A stretch of DNA of 64,000 nucleotides from Hymenoscyphus infarciens (taxonomy: Eukaryota > Ascomycota > Leotiomycetes > Helotiales > Helotiaceae), in the NCBI GenBank assembly GCA_001414345.1, contig LLCB01000067.1, forward strand, positions 62,001 through 126,000, read 5' to 3'. A program made the translations under genes and the position numbers. The notes under the pieces are model-generated. The model searched no databases. It was not told where the DNA came from and was given only the letters and a program-made list of their open reading frames with translations. Each line of letters begins with the position of its first letter. Position 1 is the first letter of the stretch. Below, piece by piece: positions 46,158-57,822 of this stretch.

Positions 46158-46918
46158 ATGGGTATTTGCGCCTCCTGTCTTGGACGAGGCCATGAAAGAG
46201 ATAGAGAGATTTCCGACGAGGTAAGTGACCTGGACGACTCCGATCTGCGAGGGCGAGGTCCATCCCGACGGAGATGCACTTGGCAGAGCGAGAGGAACTC
46301 ATGCTGACGCTCTTTTCCCACAGGACGAGAGCTCGCGATTACTCTTCGATGACCCCCATGGGCACCACTATGGCAGCTTCGCCGACCAGCACGCTGGAAC
46401 CACCCAAGCAGATCCACAAGAAGTTCAGAGGGAGACAGAGGCCTTGCAGAAGGTCGTAGCACAAACATCAAAGTACGCATTTTGAAGACTCTGAACCATT
46501 CATTACGAGCCCATCTATCCCGATCTGTCCGCAATACTCTATTGATTGCGTGTCATTTCGCACACCCTCATTATTATATCTATCCGTGGATCTGTCATCA
46601 TACTGACTTGTTTCCTGTAGCCATCTCGTCGATATATTTGCTATGGTACCACCGAATGGTCAAACCGCCGCGTCCTCCGTCTTTCCCGCCCAAAACGCGA
46701 AGGTCCTCCGTTACCAGGACGTTCTCGCGAAGATGTCCTCAGAGGACCAATCGATCCGGGCCAAGCCGCTCTCCGTAGAGAACACACCTAACGTGTCCGA
46801 TGGCTGGTTGTCGGAGGAGGAGGATGTGGAGGAAATGAAGAGTTACAAGCCCGTCAAATCAGATGGCATAGGCCCCCTTCTTGGAGGCTTCGAAAATGCA
46901 GATTCGGCCATGGAATAG
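46158..46918 (+). CDS. Lamtor1/Meh1-like lipid-anchored protein of the vacuolar TORC1 platform
   Basis: Three exons: 46158-46220, 46324-46472 and 46621-46918 (introns 103 and 148 nt, GT-AG), giving 169 residues. The N-terminus MGICASC has the N-myristoylation glycine plus palmitoylatable cysteines (Cys4, Cys7), as in Lamtor1/p18 and yeast Meh1/Ego1. It is followed by an acidic ESSRLLFDDP segment like the LLLDP motif of Lamtor1. A helical stretch (ETEALQKVVAQTSNHLVDIF) spans the exon 2/3 junction. These proteins anchor the Ragulator/EGO scaffold, which recruits Rag GTPases for amino-acid signalling to TORC1. The assignment rests on the lipid-anchor motif and layout, not on strong sequence identity. 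The tail is acidic and disordered. Confidence 0.72.
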
Positions 46919-47921
46919 ACATGGTTGGCAGCCACGATGCCCAACAATACCCTTTGTTTGGTGTTGCACGGCGTTGAGGCGCTGGGTTGTTGCAATACCA
47001 TGATATTTGGCCTGCTTTCGATGCAATCTGTATGCGATCTGAGGATGGGACAGGAGGTTATTGGGATTTGACTGGACCAGCAAGCGTAATTTGACTATGC
47101 GTTGTATCATTCAAGCATTTCCTTTGTCAAAAGCGCTTGTTTACTGGCTGCTGGGTCGTTGGACAGAGCCTATCAAATTACCCTCCTGCTCTGCAGTCCG
47201 CCTGCAACAGATGTTCCATTGAGGGTTAGCCACGTTCGCAAAATTTCACTTTTTTTAGTCTGCAGACTCGTCTCATAAAGACCTGGGTGTCTCCCTCAAT
47301 ACTGTTCTTCTCTTCTTTTCATTTCCTTTCATTTTTCACGATGTGAGGGTGAAGTCATGCCAGTGCTGCAATCTACCGCGTAGTCTTCGTCATGGCTCTG
47401 GCTAATGTGGTGCAGCTTCGGGCGCTTAATTCACGACGTCAACAAACATCAATTCAACCCCATATCCCCCGTTCTCCCCTCGCCACCTGCACAACATAAC
47501 CTCACCTCTCGATAATAGCATCCCGATCTATATGTCAATCTGCTCCTCGCCATGAACTTTGGACTCTTGCTCGCCTCGATGTCCGCGTCCAGCCGCTGGC
47601 CAGACCTCTAAGCGCCCGGAAATCCTCGACGTCAATTCCCGAACTCGTAGACATGGTCTTCACTGGATGGAGAAAAGGATACGATGTCACTTGGGTCCTC
47701 AGGTTACAAAGAAAGCTATTGGGGCCGTTTCATCGTTACACACTACTGCTACCTCAGAGAACAATTACATTCCATGCCCCCGAACCATTTCCAGCGCCGT
47801 CGTCAATAACCAGATCCATATTTCCTCCAAACGATCAAAGGAAACCCGTGAACCAACGAAATTTCTCAAAACAAAACAACGCCCTGTCCATGCCCGTCAA
47901 GCCACCAATCTGTACCAAGAT
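46919..47921. other. Intergenic, no supported gene
   Basis: About 1 kb that includes the 3' flanks of the two convergent genes beside it. Plus frames 47559-48017 and 47653-48030 overlap the opposite-strand cysteine-rich gene and each other. They look like shadows and carry no domain. Confidence 0.45.
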
Positions 47922-48266
47922 TTACCTCGTCGAGGCCAGGTTCTGGTTCTTCTGGTACTTGAGCTCGTCGATCTCACGATACAGCTTCTCGATTGTGTCT
48001 TGGGAGGCCTCGATTGAGGCGCCTCGCTGATGCCCTCGTTGTTCTTCCTTCACCCATCGATTGATCCGGTCCTGCTCTTTCCGAACACGACCTTCCTTTG
48101 TGTCGATCTTGGTGCAAATTTTACACTTTTCCGACTTGGACAAAGTGTTCATGATGAGTTTCATTCCGCAAGTTTCGCCGGTTCGATACTCCTTGGAGCA
48201 GTGTTGGCGGAAGTGACCCCACTTGTGGCAGTTGCAGGTCATTCGGTATTGGTCGTAGAAGCACAT
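47922..48266 (-). CDS. Small cysteine/histidine-rich fungal protein, 114 residues
   Basis: Reading from the ATG at 48266 gives MCFYDQYRMTCNCHKWGHFR, then QHC, TGETCGMKL and EKCKICTKID. Cysteines are at 2, 11, 13, 23, 33, 48 and 51, and histidines at 14, 18 and 22. The pattern looks like a zinc-binding module. The second half (about 55-114) is a charged helix with RINRW and a probable coiled coil. I recall similar uncharacterised proteins from other filamentous ascomycetes, with no known function. The frame runs upstream to 48344, but an acceptor-like CACAG (at about 48282) suggests that stretch is intronic or 5' UTR. There is no signal peptide, so it is probably intracellular. Confidence 0.65.
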   Translation of the reverse strand: MCFYDQYRMTCNCHKWGHFRQHCSKEYRTGETCGMKLIMNTLSKSEKCKICTKIDTKEGRVRKEQDRINRWVKEEQRGHQRGASIEASQDTIEKLYREIDELKYQKNQNLASTR

Positions 48267-51200
48267 TTTCGCGAAGGTCTGTGCTTTCGTCAGTCGGGCT
48301 CTTCTTCGACCACACCTGAAACCGATATGGACTTGGGACTTCAAAACTTACTGGCTGTGGTTCGATATTTGGACTTGAAGGGATGCCTTTGAGTTGGAGC
48401 AAGGTGCTCAAGATGAAGAAGGTTGGAGTTTGATTGTATGGTGTTGGGCAGATGTTTGAGGAAATGGCCAAGTATCCTAAATGTTTGGGTCTGAAGAGTG
48501 TTTGCTGATTGATGCTGATACAGATTCGAATATGTGGTTCTGAGGGGGGCTCTTTATACATCTCCTTTTCCATGAACGGCTGGGATGTGGGAAACAAACT
48601 CCGCGTCGATTATTGCGTTGAGCCTGGCGGACATCACCTCGTCTGTTCATCTTGCGGTCTCCCCCCGCCCGCCTTCACGTTCAAGCCAACAGACAACGCA
48701 TTTCTGCAAGTTGTGCCGTTTGTCACCCCAGGCCCCCATACAGGAAAAGCTATCGCCTTTCCTATGGAACACAGCCAATTCGTATCACAACCCTGCATAA
48801 ACCGCAAAGCTGGTCCGTTGCCACTTGTGCTGGCCTCCACTTGGATGATCCGGCCCTATCGAGGCAAATAAATTTTCATATCGATAGGATGAAAGCTCAA
48901 GATGGTCAACTGCCCGCACATACCGGGTACTCTTGCATATTGGTCGAGCTGGTGTATGCTGTCGGCATGTGTCAATTGCAATGTTTTTCAATCACGTTAT
49001 GGCCTCTTGATCCATAGACTCCATGGCCGACAAAGTTGACCAGCTTGATTACTGGTCAATGAGATGAAGCTCCTGCGGGGCTTCCCGTTTGTTGATGGAC
49101 ACGGGACTATCCATGGCCTTGACCAAGACCATAGTTTCTTGTGTTTGAGGATCAATATCCAGCATTACCAAACAAATCCCTCACTTCCAAAGCTGTTACC
49201 CAACCGGATCGAATGGATATTCAGCCGCTCTCATGTTATTCTCAAGCTGCGGGATTGCTGAGAAGCCTCATGCAGCATGGATTGTCTTGTTTTTTTTGGC
49301 AACTCCTATATTTGCTATATTAATCGGTTCGAGGCACTCATCCTTTCGGGCCGCGAGTTATCACACGTTGGTGGCGGTCCATTGACATGCCAGAATCCTT
49401 TGGAAAGCTCCTCGATATTGGATTATGCCTTGGCCATATCCTTGGGCATTGCCTTAAAGTCAGCAGACTGCTAGCAACCGTGGAAAAACGGATCTGTCTT
49501 ATGCAGCCAGCAGAACCCGCATACCTTTTGTGAGGAGTGGTTCAGCCTACATCCGAAATAGCCTCCTCTTCTCCCTTGCTGGATGGCTGGCCAGGATGGT
49601 TATGATGCGTTGTCAGTGATGCCGTGAGGCAAGATCAACCGCTCTTCATCACTATGCATGTGGAAGCAACGAGAAAGATAGGGCTTCTGCAGATCTCTGC
49701 GTCTTCTCGCCACTCGGGCAGGTTTCTATTACAATTCAAGGCCGCTTTCCTGTTCGCTAAAATGTTGGATTCACACTTCCCAATGGGGGTCGTACTGACG
49801 TGGCGAGCTCACTATGGCTCTTTCTATCTCGAGTCTTATTCGAAGGATGTTAAGATCCGGCTGCCATGCAGTCTGGATTCGAATGGCACGGCTTCTTTTC
49901 ATCATATATTTACTTTCTGTCACATTCCTCAAGTTATTTGAGCCTGCATAGGAGTCTAAGGCCAAAGACAAATTCTGCCGGCATTGATGGTTGCTAAGGC
50001 TTCTATTTCATATTATCTGGAGTGGCTTTTCATGCTGCTGATCCATTTCCTGTTCTCTTATTGCTCCATGTCATGACCCAAGTTTGCTGACCATTGCTAA
50101 GGCAAGTTTTCACGGTGGCAAAGGCTATGCAAAGCTGCATCAATAGTCACACCAAGATTATGAGCTAATTGAAGATGCTAGAAGATGGCAGCTTGCAGCT
50201 TGAGGCGGAGCCTGCTTCTGTCCTAAAGTGGAAGCTGACTTGGATCAGGGATTTAGCAATGACGGACTTGAGCTGATCGATGGGCGTTTTTTTCTTTTTT
50301 GGCACACGAGAGATGAGGTGGTTGGGGATCTTTTTGGCGAGAGAGCCTACGTCGACGATTGCCTGATGCAAGAGAGCTGATATGTTGGGGATCAAGAACT
50401 TGGCCGGGGAGGCGATGTTTACAAAACTGTCCGGCCCCTTCTCACGAACCGATAGGTGATAGCGTTGGTAAACAAGGCCCCTTTTCTGGCCCAAGCGAGG
50501 ATAATTCTCCGAAGCTCCAAAAACCAAAAAAGAATCCGAAAGGTTACGTTTCCGTGACGAGGGTTTCGCAAAGCCTCACTTTGGCATTGTGAAGAGACGT
50601 CTCTTTTAGAGAAGACGTCCCAAACAGAATTTAAGATGTAGTGTCCTGACGTTTGGGACACCTTAAATCATGTGCCAAATACTGTCTGCGAGAAGGCGGG
50701 GGTTGCTTCTTCTTTTCCGCTTGACCTATCAGCGGTGTGTATTGCCATGTGAGAAAAATAAGGTGTGTGCAGCCTCACCAATTACTCTTCCCAATTGCTC
50801 CCACCAAGTAAGACGTTTATCTGGCTCATTGGTCGACTGGGTGCGGGAGGCTTGGAAGACGATAGCGGAGCGAGTGCTGGCTAATATGAGGCGGGGGTTC
50901 GTCCTATGAGGGTGAAGGAAACTGAAGCCAGGGGGAACAACATTCATTGTTGCTAGAGTGGTGGGTCATCGTCCCTCATTCGGCAGTGGTCAATCACTAT
51001 CAAACGACAATTTTTTCTACCGAGTTGATCATGGTCAAGGATGGAAGGGGTTAGAGAGAGGCCGAACATCTGGAATTTTTTGGGCTTGAAGGGGCAACAG
51101 TCAATCCTTCTGTCCTGATCAAATCCCGAATTGGTTCTTGATCTTCATGGAAAAGTATGGAGGCTCGGAGTCGACGGATGTACGTGTGAGGTACCTTTTT

Positions 51201-52766
51201 CAAAGTCGTCACAACGTCGGGTCCACGGTACATGTGCATATAGGGCCTGAGGCAAGGCCTGTGTGATGCAGAGGGAGGGGGGAGAGCTGGGGTCGCGTTG
51301 ATGAGGCCATATCAGGGGACAGCAGCAGAAGCAAGCAGCGAGCTGTAATGCAAATGCACTGCGATACGGTCTAATGCGTGGCGTTAGTGTGATATCAAAG
51401 ACCGCATGTCTTATGATCGTTTCGGCCATAGGCTGGCTAGCCATGCTTCCTTCAATTGATGGAGAGGAGATCCGGGATAGGGCGAGACAATGTGAGGCCA
51501 GAAACATGAGTTGTTCTTTGTCACATAGTCTAGAGGTGACTAGAGGTGACTTGGTGATGGCTCTCGATATGCGGTGGCCTCCTGTCTCCGCACTCTTCGG
51601 TCGACATGTCCTTTTCCTCGACCGAGCTGATCCAACTCAAACTTCTCTGGGCCATTGCGTGCGTACGTGTGAGTGTGAGTGTGAGTGTGTGTGGTAACAG
51701 AGCCATGAGCGAGGAGCTACCGAACCAGGTGTTGATTATGGTACTGCAGAGGCCAAGTTCGTGGTTGTGGTGGTCGAGAATTCGGCCAGCCTTGGATTCA
51801 GGGCCAATGAAAGGGGGGGGGGGGGGGGTTACCTTAGTGGCCTGCATTGTGAGGCTCTAACACCGACTTTACATTGTCTGCATGCAGCAGCAATCAGGAC
51901 GCGTTGAAAGCGACCGCCTTCCTTCTTCTCTCGTTGAAATGGAGTTCCCATAAGTGGGGTCCGAATGAGAGGGTCATGAGTGACACGACCGGCAACTAAG
52001 TGCCAGATGGGGAAAGGAAGAGGGTTGAATCGATCGGTCATGGCAACTTTCACGATTCTTTTCGTCGATTACGTTACATGGTGCCTGACGCTTAGGATTT
52101 GTAGACGGCAGTTGGGTTTTTTCTGTTACATTTCTCCCGTCATCACATTTCTCTCTTTATGGTTAATTCCGTAAGTAGTAAGCATGTTATTTAGACTCTC
52201 TGGGTTGGTGTTATATGCCTTACGAGACTTGTAGCTCACCTACCTATTACGCCTTAGAAAGGACACACGTGATATAAGCCTTGAGCTTACATCCATGCAT
52301 CCCATTGGATGGCGATGGCGTGAACATCCGATAGAGGGGTTACTGAGTTGGAAGTTGTACTTGGGGAACAAATACAAATACCAGGCAGAATGTGACGGAG
52401 ATTTTATTGGATTGTTACCATTGTGAGATCGAAAGTTGTGTTCAGAATTCGTTGTTTGTTTTGCCGAAGAAAGGAACTTTAGACGAGGCAATGAGTACAA
52501 GGCAAATGCAAATAAACGGGTTCGTTGTTTGCTCTTGATGCAAAGTGCACAGTGTCTCAGATTGCGGTGGGGGTGGGTTTGTGACCCCGCTAAAACACGA
52601 GGCGCGAACAGGACGACAAGTCAACCCTTTGTTAAGAATATAATGCGAATAGCAACACAAAACATCATCTTTTGAATCTAAACTCCAAATCATTTCGCCC
52701 TCTCAAATCTCCTCGTTTTGCACATGCAAATATCTAGTTCAATACATAACTTGCATCGACGAAAAC
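48267..52766. other. Gene-poor 4.5 kb of ordinary composition
   Basis: No frame here shows a domain, a signal peptide or an intron structure I can support. The longest (for example 48652-49017 and 50165-50527) are 120-121 codons and overlap others on both strands. A 16-base G run lies at 51813-51828, and a GTGAGTGTGAGTGT patch at about 51667-51692. Decayed genes or a long non-coding RNA are possible but not shown. Confidence 0.45.
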
Positions 52767-53495
52767 ATGTCTCTCGAGCTCGTTCACCCCTCCAACGAAG
52801 ACCAGAATGAGTCAAATGACATCCATGAACACACTTTCGCAGACCTCCCATCAGAAATCCTACTTCAAATCCTCTCCTATCTCGATATTCCCGATCTCCT
52901 CCCCTTAACTCGAACCTCCCACCAACTGAGGCATCTCTCGCTCGACCCTCTCCTCCATACCACACGTCTCCATCGAGCCTCTCTCTCCCTCGCCCACTCC
53001 ATCACAGTTCGGCCTCCACTCGCAGAACTGATGGCACATCGAATCTACATAACTCGTACAACCCTCGCAGCGCGTTCCTTGGGATGGAACCTCACAAAGA
53101 TAAAGTTGAACAGGCAGCTCCGACATCGACCTAGTGTCGAAAGTCTAGTCGAAATGGGTGTCCTACCTGGAGAGTGTTACAGACGGGGAAAGGGCTGGGT
53201 AAGTCCCAGTTTGGTTGAAGCCAAAAGGAGAGTGGAGAGGGAGAGGGTTAAGGATGTTTTGAGGGGGTGGGTGGGGGAATGGAGGGGTAAGAGAATGGTG
53301 CAGCTTGAGAGGGAGGTTGTAGATGCCAAACCTGATGTTCGGAGGTTGGTGACGAGGTTCGCAAGGGATAGGGAGGGGAGCAATACGAGGCTGAATAGGT
53401 GGGGAAGGGAGGCCAGGGAGAGGAGGGAAGCTCCCACTAGAGCGAATGTCCTGGGGCTGAGGAGATTTTGGGAGAAGGTTGGGGAGGGTGCTTGA
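52767..53495 (+). CDS. F-box protein with an RPEL-like motif, 242 residues
   Basis: A single exon from the first ATG. An F-box occupies about residues 24-69 (FADLPSEILLQILSYLDIPD, then LTRTSHQLRHLSLDPLLH), predicting an SCF adaptor role through Skp1. Residues about 113-135 match the RPEL pattern (LNRQLRHRPSVESLVEMGVL): a basic helix, then RPS..SLVEMGVLP. RPEL repeats in animal MRTF and Phactr proteins bind actin monomers, but here there is a single copy and binding is unproven. The C-terminal 100 residues are Arg-rich and helical (ERVKDVLRGWVGEW). It has no close relation to the larger F-box gene at 39.5 kb beyond the domain. Confidence 0.82.
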   Translation: MSLELVHPSNEDQNESNDIHEHTFADLPSEILLQILSYLDIPDLLPLTRTSHQLRHLSLDPLLHTTRLHRASLSLAHSITVRPPLAELMAHRIYITRTTLAARSLGWNLTKIKLNRQLRHRPSVESLVEMGVLPGECYRRGKGWVSPSLVEAKRRVERERVKDVLRGWVGEWRGKRMVQLEREVVDAKPDVRRLVTRFARDREGSNTRLNRWGREARERREAPTRANVLGLRRFWEKVGEGA

Positions 53496-55016
53496 TTTGC
53501 GAGTGAACATATACTTTTATTGAGTTTTCGGGGGTCATGGATTGTATGGCCACTCGTTTGTACTGTATCATATGTGCGATATGTTAGAGCTGGGAGTTTC
53601 ATTCACTGAGAATTTAGTCCATCCTTTTACGTGAAAATACACGATACCTATTGGGAAATGTTCTAGCAAAAAGTCTGGTTTATTTCTTCAGCTCATCTCG
53701 AGTGATTTCTTGAGAAATGAACTAAATCTTTGGTGACATTGTAAGGGGAATGATCGACGGTCTTCGAGCTCACATATACTCCACCCATAATGAGAACATC
53801 GCCCTCTGAGGCGATACGAAATCCTGCGAAAGAGGTCGTATCATTTTTTAGTGTACTTATGAACAATAGTTGTTAAACAATAATGTACTAGAGTACCTCG
53901 GATAACTAAGTTAACTATATTACGATTCGACGACATTTCTCTCCTCTTACACCTACAATTAGTTCGTTTCTCCTAGTACTTTGGTACAGTTTTGTTTGGT
54001 AGATGTCGTTTCTGTTAACTCTCTCTTCGCAAAACAATGCAAGGCTACAATTGGTCCGAATGAGAGGCAGGGGTTGAGGGAAAATTGGTGTGGTAGCACA
54101 ACACAGCCTGGCCTATCCAGCACATTTTGCCTTGAACAATGCCCGCCGGGCTGGGAGCATGTGAAGCTGACTTCAAGAAGAAGAAGAAGAAGAAGAAGAG
54201 TTCTTACCAGAATGGCCTCCATTCTTTGAAAGATTGGGCAAGGGGGCTTTTTGCGGTATGGAGTGCAGGAGTAACCGTCATTATCTCTTGGACATCCGAA
54301 TAATATCTATTAAAGAAAAATAGTTCGGTGGGTCCAGGGCCAATAAATGCTTCTGTTGTAGTCGCGTGGGATGAAACAACAAATGTTGTTTTTCGCAAGC
54401 CTTCTTATGTCTGAAAAATTGCGTTCCAGACCTCTACAGCTCCTGGATTTCCTCATTAGTTTTTGATTTGCAAAGTTGACAATATATAAGCGTTTTCCAG
54501 ACACTCAGAATAACAATTTTCACCATGTCCAGAGACTTTAAGTGGATCGGGATTTGACCCACTTGTCGAAATGTCTATCTGAAGGGCGCCACCAGTGACT
54601 AGCGAATAGTAGACCGACTCTCCTCTGCTCCTTCTATTGTTCATCCGAGACTCGATAAATCGATTCTATTATCCTAAAAGGCTTAAAGAATTAAGATTTT
54701 AAAATGTTTATTATTCCAAAGGAGTTAGCACAAACACAAAAGGAGTTAGCACATTTGTGGAAGTGTAAGTACTTCGAGAATACAGTTACGAATCCCTGCA
54801 GCCCCTGGTGGCGCGAAGCCACAACTTATACTTAAATCTGAATGGCGACCGTTCCAGATGCTTTTATCATATCTGCTACGCTAAATTTAATTTCGAACAT
54901 TCATATTGTCGACCAAATGGCGGAAAATACACCCAAATTCCACCATCTAAATGTAAAGCCCCCCTGTTTGAACTCGGCCTATGAGCGATTCATATTGACC
55001 AGGCAACCACAGAAAA
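53496..55016. other. Intergenic, no gene seen
   Basis: 1.5 kb between the F-box/RPEL gene and the broken GST. It contains a GAA triplet run at 54174-54199 and a duplicated phrase, AGGAGTTAGCACA, near 54720-54750. No domain is seen in the short frames. Confidence 0.45.
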
Positions 55017-55680
55017 CAGTCAGCTTCCCAGCGTATCCTCTGGCTAATCGAAGAACTAAACATCCCCTACAATCTCATCCGCCACACACGGAACCCACCA
55101 AACCACCCCACAGCACCATTCCTCTCCATCCCCCCTTCGCTTAAAGCAACCGGACCCTACCTATGGAAAATCACCTCTCCTTATCACCGGCGCCAAAGAT
55201 GGGAATCGATATGTCCCTGAAGCAGCAACAATAGCTACATATTCAATCCGTACCTTTGATACCGAGGATCGCTTCGGTTCGCGAGCTGGTGATTGGGTCC
55301 GAGATGATATGTTAACGTCTGTAATTCTTACCGATTTATCGAAGGCTATGGGAGTTATGCTCATGTTGGATTGTAAAGAAATTGTCAGTGAGGAGTCTAA
55401 TGAGTGGGATGTTCCTAATTTAATGGCGGTTTTGGGGGATTTGGAAAGAGAGTTGAAGAATGCTAAAGAAGGGTGGTATTTTATGGGTGAGCGGCCTGGG
55501 AGAGCGGATATCATGTTGGGGTTTCAATTGCTATGATAAAGTAGAGAGGCGGGGTGGATTTGGAGAGTGATTTTCCGATTTTGAATCAGTGGTTGAAGAG
55601 GTTTTATGCCAGAGAGGCGTGGAAGGGGGGTTTGGAGAAGGGAAATGGATATGATCTATCAAGTATTTATGCGCCTAGTA
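55017..55680 (+). pseudogene. Glutathione S-transferase-like pseudogene
   Basis: Reading in the plus direction, one frame gives SASQRILWLIEELNIPYNLI (55020-55079), the N-terminal thioredoxin-fold helix of a GST. Near 55175-55185 the homology changes frame to LITGAKDGNRYVPEAATIAT, followed by a C-terminal helical domain (WVRDDMLTSVILTDLSKA, then WYFMGERPGRADIMLGF, 55480-55530). At about 55533-55545 stops occur and the homology moves frame again to DFPILNQWLKRFYAREAWKG (near 55570-55635). The intact 5' end, including the initial beta strand and catalytic residue, is not visible. With two frameshifts and no start, this is a decayed gene. Such GSTs detoxify electrophiles; this copy cannot. Confidence 0.82.
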
Positions 55681-57162
55681 GATACAGCTCAGGGAAACTT
55701 ATCATTTAGTTGGAATTTAGCTAATAAGAACATCTCCCTAAATTTGAGGGTTGGGGGAAGACATGACGACCTCGCATCAGTTATCTGCCACAAAGCGACG
55801 GTACTGGGAAAAAATGATTACCTTGGAGAAGAAAATAGGCTCCCGTTTATTTCAAAAACGTTATCGCATCGCATAGTATTTTAAGCTCAAGTCCCACCTC
55901 GTATTGAAGAGAAACTAGAGATTCCTGCAGGTGTCTTAACCAATTAAAGACCTTAAAACAAGGTGCGCATCAGCCAGAACGCCAATGTTTCTTTCAATAC
56001 GACGGTGGAGTCCATAAGGAATCCTTCCAGAAGCATGTTTTCAAATCATCAAACGAGAGTCTTTTCAAATGAAAGTCTTTTCCACGTTGCGGGGTTATGT
56101 TTCAAAACAGTATACAATTCGGTTCAGTGACGCGAAGGATTCCTTGGCCGGGTATTGGGGTTTTTGATGATTCTCAAAAAGGCTGTGCTCTACGATTGGG
56201 TTTCTTCTTTAGGGAGAACTAAGCTTTGTTTAGATAGTCTGACTTGTGCGGGGGAATAAGCTTATTATCATTCTAACTTCCTGAGCTTAAAAGCACACAC
56301 CTTTTATTCTTTTTTCTGATAATGGTAGCATTATTGATAAACTTTTGCTCTAATGATTGTTTCTAGAGATTTTAGAACCGGACTGGTTGTCAAAGTTTCA
56401 AAACGCGATTGAATGGAAGAACTGTTCTATACAGAGCTCACTACAACGGTGTTCGCGCAAGATATTGACTCTAAAGTTTGGTTTTGACAGATATCTCGTA
56501 CCCCGCGTAACTTGTCAGTGTTGACTGACACATGTGTATGCAAACGGGGCTTTATACCACTTACTCGTCACATTCGACAACTGCGGAAATGCAGCAAAGT
56601 TGAAGACATTAGAGAACCCGTTTGTGTACAGGGAAGTCTGGCTTCTTTCACTGGTTGGCCTGGCGTACTGGTTTTTTCTAGGACGAAATAACTTCGAAAA
56701 CTATTGTTTATTAAGCGAGCTCTAGAAATTTGATACCCTCCGACAGAAGCAAGCTACTGGATCTCACAAACATAGCACATACAGTGAAAACTCACTGAAT
56801 ATGTAAAGAATGTAGTAGAGTTCTTATAGATTTACAATTACTATGTCCCTGGCAGTCAAACAGTGTCACGGAGCCAAGTCGCATACCACGGAAAGTTGCA
56901 TAGTCTCGCTACCTTGGCTTGCCGATTCATTATTCAATGGTTAAAGGAACACAATTTTAGTCCACCAGAAATTGATGTTTTGTCTTGGAGAGCCCACTGA
57001 AGGTACCGTGTTTCTACTTCCATTCGTCTCAATCCCAATCAAAGATTCTCACGCTGATTTCCCGGTTTCTTGGCTCCAAGTATAAACAATTCGCCATTTT
57101 CCTCCTAAAAGTTTTTCTCTCCATCCTCAGCATCACTTAACAAAGTTCATTCCGTTCTCAAA
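55681..57162. other. Intergenic, no gene seen
   Basis: 1.5 kb of ordinary to slightly AT-rich sequence. ORFs of up to 92 codons (55606-55884) partly reuse the GST relic. TATAAAC lies at 57082-57088, about 80 bp upstream of the small secreted protein gene. Confidence 0.45.
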
Positions 57163-57803
57163 ATGCAGTTCTCATACATCCTCCTCGCTCTCCCGTTCCT
57201 GGGTCTCTCCCTCGCTGCACCAATAGCCGAAGTCGAGGTAGTCACCACCGGGGTATTGAATAAAAGAATCGCAAATAATATGTGTGAGCGACACTTCACT
57301 CCTGGTAAAAACCAATAGTTTACCATTTGGGTGGCTGAATGGGGTAACAACGATTAGGCGTAGGTTCCCTTTTACTTTGCCAACCCATTTCTAAAAGTGG
57401 TTGCGGAGGAGGCCTTCTTGACAACTTACGCGGTCAATGCGGTGGTTCTTCCTCAATCAACAGTTGACAATGTTACGCATTCACTGAGAAACCCCATGAT
57501 ACCAGGGTTACTTTCTCTTTGAACACCTAGGCGATTGCTAGCTCTCCTTGGTGTGTGACCGATGCGATTTGGCTTACTAGTCCAGGTTCGAACAGGGCAA
57601 CTGGTGTTACTTGCGAGACGTTTAGAATCTCAAAGCTTTTCCAGTTCGTCGGAGTGGAGTGGGAAGTTGGCAAAGTGAATGAGAAGGGGAAAATTTGCAG
57701 ACGAAATTCTGCGCGGGTGTTTCTTTCTTGGATGGTTGGTTTGAGGTTTTTGGTTTGGATTCGTCTGTTTACGGCTTTGGTTGTAGGCGAGGACTGCTTT
57801 TGA
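57163..57803 (+). pseudogene. Damaged small secreted cysteine-rich protein gene
   Basis: The ATG at 57163 begins a clear signal peptide (MQFSYILLALPFLGLSLAAP). A 74-nt GT-AG intron (57284-57357) joins to an exon with SGCGGGLLDNLRGQCGGSSS. The frame meets TGA at 57465-57467 and TAG at 57528-57530, yet stays protein-like with further cysteines (WCVTDAIWL, VTCETF) to a final TGA at 57801-57803. Both internal stops could come from TGG and CAG by single C-to-T / G-to-A changes. Two readings are possible: a pseudogene of about 187 codons, or a live secreted peptide of about 75 residues ending at the first stop. I favour the pseudogene. No family was recognised. A MITE lies 19 bp downstream. Confidence 0.6.
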
Positions 57804-57822
57804 TAAGCGACGGGTGGATTTA

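Noticed and set aside
47559..48030. Overlapping plus frames of 125-152 codons.
   Set aside because: They overlap the cysteine-rich minus gene and each other, and show no domain.
54535..54625. Minus-strand GTGGGTCAAATCCCGATCCAC resembles a T-arm.
   Set aside because: No complete acceptor stem or anticodon arm fits around it.
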